Under the pieces are notes generated by a model. That model searched no databases. It worked only from the letters and a program-made list of their open reading frames with translations, and was not told the origin of the DNA. A DNA stretch of 64,000 nucleotides from Sanghuangporus weigelae (lineage: Eukaryota; Basidiomycota; Agaricomycetes; Hymenochaetales; Hymenochaetaceae): NCBI GenBank assembly GCA_033182465.1, contig CP137320.1, positions 310,001-374,000 of the forward strand. The letters are read 5' to 3'. This document shows, piece by piece, positions 59,363 through 64,000 of the stretch. Position numbers and translations under genes: made by a program. Numbering within the stretch: position 1 is the stretch's first letter; each line of letters starts with the position of its first letter.

Positions 59363-59985
59363 TTACGCCTTGATGAAATGCTGCGCAGCTCGCCGATTGT
59401 CCAGCGTCCAGTCAGGCGCTCTTCTACTTATCAGAAGCTGTGTACTGCATTGCTCCGCTTCGGATCCAGAATTTCTTCTTTCTCTTCTCGACGGAACTGG
59501 CTTTGCTCCTAATAGAGATTGTCTTCGCCCTCCTTCTTCCCGTCCTTCTTCTTCCAGTTCATGCTTAACCTCGACTTGTCTCGAAGACTTAGTCGCCATC
59601 AAGACTTCAGGCATCTGTACAGGCTCTAGAGAAGTGCATCGCTTTTCTTTTTCTGAGTGTTGTCTCGGAATCCCATCGCACGGATCTCACCAGTAGGAAC
59701 ACCCTGCGGCGTCGGAGTGGCCATCATCTCCTCACAGCCATTCATCACAGCAATCGTTTCCCTTCTTCGCAGATCAGCGTCCGGGGCCCGGATCCTGTCT
59801 GTGGAGTCTTAAAATGCTTCCCCTCCTCTCGGATCTTATTTGATGTTCGACCAAGGGCTTCCCGTCTTTCATATATATCGATCTTTTTACGTCTAGATTG
59901 ACTGCGGAATTTTGTCTTCTTTGGCTTGCTTGGCTTGAGATCTGGTCTGGTGCTTACTGGACTATAAATAATGTGAATAAGTGTT
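59363..59985 (-). CDS. uncertain spliced gene, C-terminal exons
   Basis: Three minus-strand segments join with good splice logic. The first ends SPVSTRPDLKPSKPKKTKF (about 59963-59900). After a GTAAAA-donor intron, IRAPDADLRRRETIAVMNGC and MMATPTPQGVPT follow (about 59840-59710). After a 66-nt GTGAGA...CTAG intron comes EPVQMPEVLMATKSSRQVE, then Glu/Arg-rich sequence to the stop at 59363. The product is polar, with Ser/Thr-Pro sites resembling cyclin-dependent kinase targets. I recognise no family. The N-terminus is not resolved; frames at 59962-60294 and 60200-60754 (the latter with an ATG and a hydrophobic PMLLLLPLWIYGINAV) may be its upstream exons or a separate gene. Confidence 0.42.
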
Positions 59986-60199
59986 CGCCGTTTGCTCCAT
60001 CGGCGTGCAAGGGCTGCGGGTCGGGGAACACGTCACCGCATCGTCATCAACGCTCTTGGGGCTGGTAATTACCTGTATTGTCTCGTCTCGGATATATGAT
60101 TTATCTGATAATTTGTGTGCGTATGCAACACAGCAACATATGTACAATAGCTTCTCTTTCGAATCAACTGACTCCGTCATACCTAAGCACATTGTGGCG

Positions 60200-60754
60200 T
60201 CAGCCTCGGTATCTGCCTGTCGCAAGGTCTCGCAGTCTCTCATGTTCGCACCCGTTGATTCCTGCGTCCGGCGCTTTTGAGAGTACGCGTCCAATACAGA
60301 TTGACTCCGCCGAGTCGGGAGTATTACTGGCTAGACTGGATAACCTGGGCCATATCACCATTAGTAGTTCCTGCTGGCTGGAGTCAGGACTACAGTACGG
60401 TTCGACTGAGTCATCAGGCGCGGGCTTTTGAGTCAAAGACCCATGCAATAGCCTTGGCCTAGAACTCTCGCCTGAACCTTTTTGTTTTTCGGTATGGATG
60501 CTAGCGACTCGGTGAGGCTTGGATAGCCTGTATACATGCACAGCGTTGATTCCGTAGATCCAGAGCGGAAGAAGAAGTAACATTGGGACAGTCCGAGCAA
60601 GTGAAGTGGTTAGAATTTGTAGTGGAGCTTCGCATAAATTGATGCGGATGGTACGACTCCTCTTGAAATGGGGCTTGTGGCCTCCTATCCTTTGGATGAA
60701 GAACGTAGGATGAGTAAGAGTGGGCTCAGTGGGGTCTGGATAGATTTGATACAT
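60200..60754 (-). CDS. possible small membrane protein or upstream exon
   Basis: This is an ATG-started 184-aa frame. It contains a hydrophobic segment MLLLLPLWIYGINAVHVYR (residues about 57-75), followed by basic and then Ser/Pro-rich sequence. I recognise no family. Residues about 18-45 (FFIQRIGGHKPHFKRSRTIR) resemble a peptide encoded just upstream at about 60880-60820 (SAQRIGCHKHHCRRNISCS), so part of the locus is a short tandem duplication. It could belong to the uncertain gene at 59363-59985. Confidence 0.3.
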   Translation of the reverse strand: MYQIYPDPTEPTLTHPTFFIQRIGGHKPHFKRSRTIRINLCEAPLQILTTSLARTVPMLLLLPLWIYGINAVHVYRLSKPHRVASIHTEKQKGSGESSRPRLLHGSLTQKPAPDDSVEPYCSPDSSQQELLMVIWPRLSSLASNTPDSAESICIGRVLSKAPDAGINGCEHERLRDLATGRYRG

Positions 60755-61371
60755 GGTATCGCTTTCGTCGTTCCAGAAAAGTAAAATAGTTGGATAATTC
60801 GTTCAAGTAGCTAGACTTAGCTGAGATCGAGCAGCTGATATTCCTCCGGCAGTGGTGCTTGTGACATCCGATCCTTTGAGCGGAAGAATGCGAGATATAA
60901 TATGGCTTCGGTGGCAGGAAATACACAGATTAGAGACAGAGATCGCATTGGGTAGGGCAGAACCTGCTTAGAGAAGTATTCTGCTTCTCATCCAATCCAG
61001 TCGGTCGCATGGAGGCCAGACTGTGAGGACCAGAACACGTCCCTGCTTGGAAATGACACGGTCAAAGGAATAGTCATCTAAGTTCTCCCTGTGGTCTAAG
61101 AATGCATCAATAGCCCTTTCGAAGTGCGGCAACACCGTTAAATGCCAGAGAATTCAACAGATTCTTATCGAATGTCGTGTCCTACGTGGATACGGCGCTC
61201 TAGTGAGGACATTCAATTCCGTTATAATATTGATACAGGTATCTAGCTGTAAAGGAGGATATACATATATCGGGGTCAAACCAGTTACTCAATAACTTTA
61301 CTGATCAAACTTACTTGTACAAAGCCTCAGAGAAATCATGTCAGATACAAGCGCTTGCGAGGGACTGTCAT
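60755..61371. other. intergenic with one duplicated peptide-coding segment
   Basis: About 60780-60926 carries the second copy of the QRIGxHK peptide segment noted for the neighbouring frame. The rest, to the BET3 stop, shows nothing recognisable. Confidence 0.4.
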
Positions 61372-62233
<862 letters not shown>

Positions 62234-62491
62234 CGTGTTTCCGTTTTCAAGGGACGCAAAACACGAAAGCTGCGGCAAAGTCAGAGTGAGTCTTTGATGA
62301 TCACCCCCCGATGATCGACGCCAGGCTTGAACTCGAAACACCACCGCGTCTTCTGCTGTAAACCAGGCTCACAATTGGAAAGCATGTGCGAAGCAATGGA
62401 ATGGTCATCCAAAATACACTTTGCCTTCTATGTACTCTCATCTGCAGTATGCAAACATCAATCTTATATTATCTGAGCTTCTGCATCATGG
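62234..62491. promoter_or_regulatory. divergent promoter, BET3 / LRR protein
   Basis: This is 258 bp between outward-facing starts. No motif was assigned. Confidence 0.45.
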
Positions 62492-64000
62492 ATGCTCCGT
62501 TCGAGGGCTCTCATGGACGACTCCGTAGGATCCTCTACTTCTTCATCCTCGTCCTCATCAGCATCAGTCGCTTCATTATCATCTTCATCTCAGAGTCATC
62601 CTGCACATCTAGAAGGCTTGCATGTGACAATTCCATGCAAGTCTTCTTCCGACGCTTTACTCGCTTCTCTCAGTGTCGCACTAAGCAATGATCTTAGCTC
62701 GAATGTCCTCGATGCTTTCCACAATATATTTCAAGATCCGGCATTCTGTTCTAAGGATGTGACGTTCAAGAATGCTCAGGATCTCTCGAAGCATGTCTCT
62801 GAACAGCGAAAGCGCGTCGCCCAAAAGCGATCTCTCGCCGTTCCCAAGTCTCTTTCTTACGGGAGGTCAAGTCCGTACGGAAGTGAGACGAGGAACCTCT
62901 ATGGAGGTGTCCCACATCTAATCATAGATATGGTCGCACAGCAGCTGGCGTCTGAGATGATGCCAATGGCCGACCAAGTGGACTGGGATACAATCGTCTG
63001 CAATACAGCCGACACTCGCTGTCCGCGCGAGCAAGACCTCCTCAACATGGCACTCGTCCACCGAACGTGGACGCCAGCCGCAACGCGTGCGCTCCGCCCG
63101 CGGGTCAAGGTCACTGGGTCCAGGAATCTACAGACTTTCCTTCGGAGCCCGTACATGGGCCCTTGGCTCCGTGAGTTCTACTTCATCGAGTCGCTCGAGA
63201 CGGAGAACACGCACGAGATGGTCAGGCTTCTTGGGTACCTCATACGGAATACGCCTAACTTGCGTAAACTTGCTATACGCACGTGGTGGAGACTCGGTAT
63301 CCAGGAGGCGTATGCCTTGGACGGTGTAGTCAGAGAGCTAGCTCATTTACGGGAACTGGAGTCACTGTGGCTATTCACGAACCGCGGACACCTTGCGTGC
63401 TTGCCGACGCTTGCGAGCGTGCTTCCACATCTGCGTTCTCTCAAGAAACTTCATTTGCGAAACTGGATGATCGGGACCCAAGAAGAGGGCGCTGTAAAGG
63501 AAACTTTGCAAAAATTGATAAGCACAACGTCGTCGAGTGCCCGATTGACGACTTTGGCGTTTGTAGATGGCGGAGCGAACGATACAACGTTGATCTTCCT
63601 CCCGTGGCTGCTACGCGATTGTCCTCTTGCGAACCTCGAAGTTCACACTAAAGATATATGCAGACTCCAAAACGGAGATGCATCACCTGTATTCCAATCT
63701 CTTCGCCCGTACTTATCTCAGCTTAGAACACTCAGACTGCATTACTCGTCTTTGAACGATGATAAAGAATGCAGAACGGAATTCTTGCAATCCTGCACGA
63801 ACCTCAAAACACTCTCGATCATCATCGGCCTGCACCACGAGCTAAACGAGTTCCCTGCCTCTATCGAATATTTGCACGTACACTTCTCGACTATCTGGCC
63901 TATCTCGGGTCGAAGGCTCTTCGAAGCTCTCGAGCCTCAGGAATCGCTTACGAAATTACGAACGATACACCTCACGAAAGACCCGATCGATGTGTTACTC
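62492..64000 (+). CDS. F-box/LRR-like protein, 3' end outside the window
   Basis: The frame is open from the ATG at 62492 (MLRSRALMDDSVGSS) to the window edge, at least 503 codons. It is not listed by stop-to-stop scans because no stop is reached. The N-terminus is a Ser-rich low-complexity run. Then comes an F-box-like segment, GVPHLIIDMVAQQLAS with LLNMALVHRTWTPAATRALR, at about 62910-63100. Leucine-rich repeat-like helices follow (LGYLIRNTPNLRKLAIRTWW, LRELESLWLF, LPHLRSLKKLHLRNW, LSQLRTLRLHYSSL, CTNLKTLSIIIGL). Basidiomycete genomes carry large families of such proteins, presumed ubiquitin-ligase adaptors. The F-box match is weak and the call rests mostly on the LRR rhythm. Confidence 0.7.
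   Translation, partial: MLRSRALMDDSVGSSTSSSSSSSASVASLSSSSQSHPAHLEGLHVTIPCKSSSDALLASLSVALSNDLSSNVLDAFHNIFQDPAFCSKDVTFKNAQDLSKHVSEQRKRVAQKRSLAVPKSLSYGRSSPYGSETRNLYGGVPHLIIDMVAQQLASEMMPMADQVDWDTIVCNTADTRCPREQDLLNMALVHRTWTPAATRALRPRVKVTGSRNLQTFLRSPYMGPWLREFYFIESLETENTHEMVRLLGYLIRNTPNLRKLAIRTWWRLGIQEAYALDGVVRELAHLRELESLWLFTNRGHLACLPTLASVLPHLRSLKKLHLRNWMIGTQEEGAVKETLQKLISTTSSSARLTTLAFVDGGANDTTLIFLPWLLRDCPLANLEVHTKDICRLQNGDASPVFQSLRPYLSQLRTLRLHYSSLNDDKECRTEFLQSCTNLKTLSIIIGLHHELNEFPASIEYLHVHFSTIWPISGRRLFEALEPQESLTKLRTIHLTKDPIDVLL

Overview
This 64-kb window is nuclear DNA of a filamentous basidiomycete, most likely an agaricomycete. The evidence is densely packed genes split by many 50-70 nt introns with fungal branch sites (CTRAY), both strands used equally, and basidiomycete-type families (DUF4246, DUF7918, hAT C-terminal orphan proteins) next to conserved eukaryotic housekeeping genes. 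There are no bacterial operons. Species cannot be named from the sequence alone.

Layout. 1-3.2 kb is transposon-like or accessory DNA ending in an orphan hAT dimerisation-domain gene. 3.7-6.5 kb holds a DUF4246 gene followed by a decayed copy of its 3' end. 6.7-14.6 kb holds ribosomal protein uL30 (RPL7), a LisH-CTLH-CRA protein, a nuclear-looking acidic protein, a small chromodomain/AT-hook protein spread over six short exons, and a PEP mutase/isocitrate lyase superfamily enzyme. 15.9-19.6 kb holds a CHMP7-type ESCRT-III protein and a single-pass Ser/Thr-rich membrane protein. 19,789-20,880 is a striking palindrome: two 523-bp arms that appear identical around a 46-bp loop. 22.3-29.7 kb carries a divergent pair: GPI transamidase subunit GAA1 and a USP48-like deubiquitinase. 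30.0-34.1 kb is one long low-complexity protein with a conserved core. 34.1-37.5 kb has no convincing gene.

37.5-49.3 kb holds a DUF7918 protein, the AFG2/DRG1 60S-maturation ATPase, a DASH cryptochrome facing an APE1-type AP endonuclease, nicotinate phosphoribosyltransferase and a tRNA-Phe(GAA). 49.7-53.7 kb has a Baeyer-Villiger-type flavin monooxygenase with a C-terminal membrane anchor and a basic hypothetical protein. 53.7-55.0 kb is a degenerate minisatellite. The rest holds an FRG1-like protein, a GID4/Vid24 substrate receptor, an uncertain spliced gene, TRAPP subunit BET3, and an LRR/F-box-like protein that runs off the right edge.

Most genes are unrelated housekeeping functions (ribosome, DNA repair, NAD salvage, GPI anchoring, membrane remodelling, ubiquitin). 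Two belong to the CTLH/GID ubiquitin-ligase world (LisH-CTLH-CRA protein and GID4), but about 48 kb apart. No virus-derived element with recognisable parts was found. Exon joins were worked out by hand from splice signals, reading frame and family expectation. Where the sum of exon lengths was checked it is stated.
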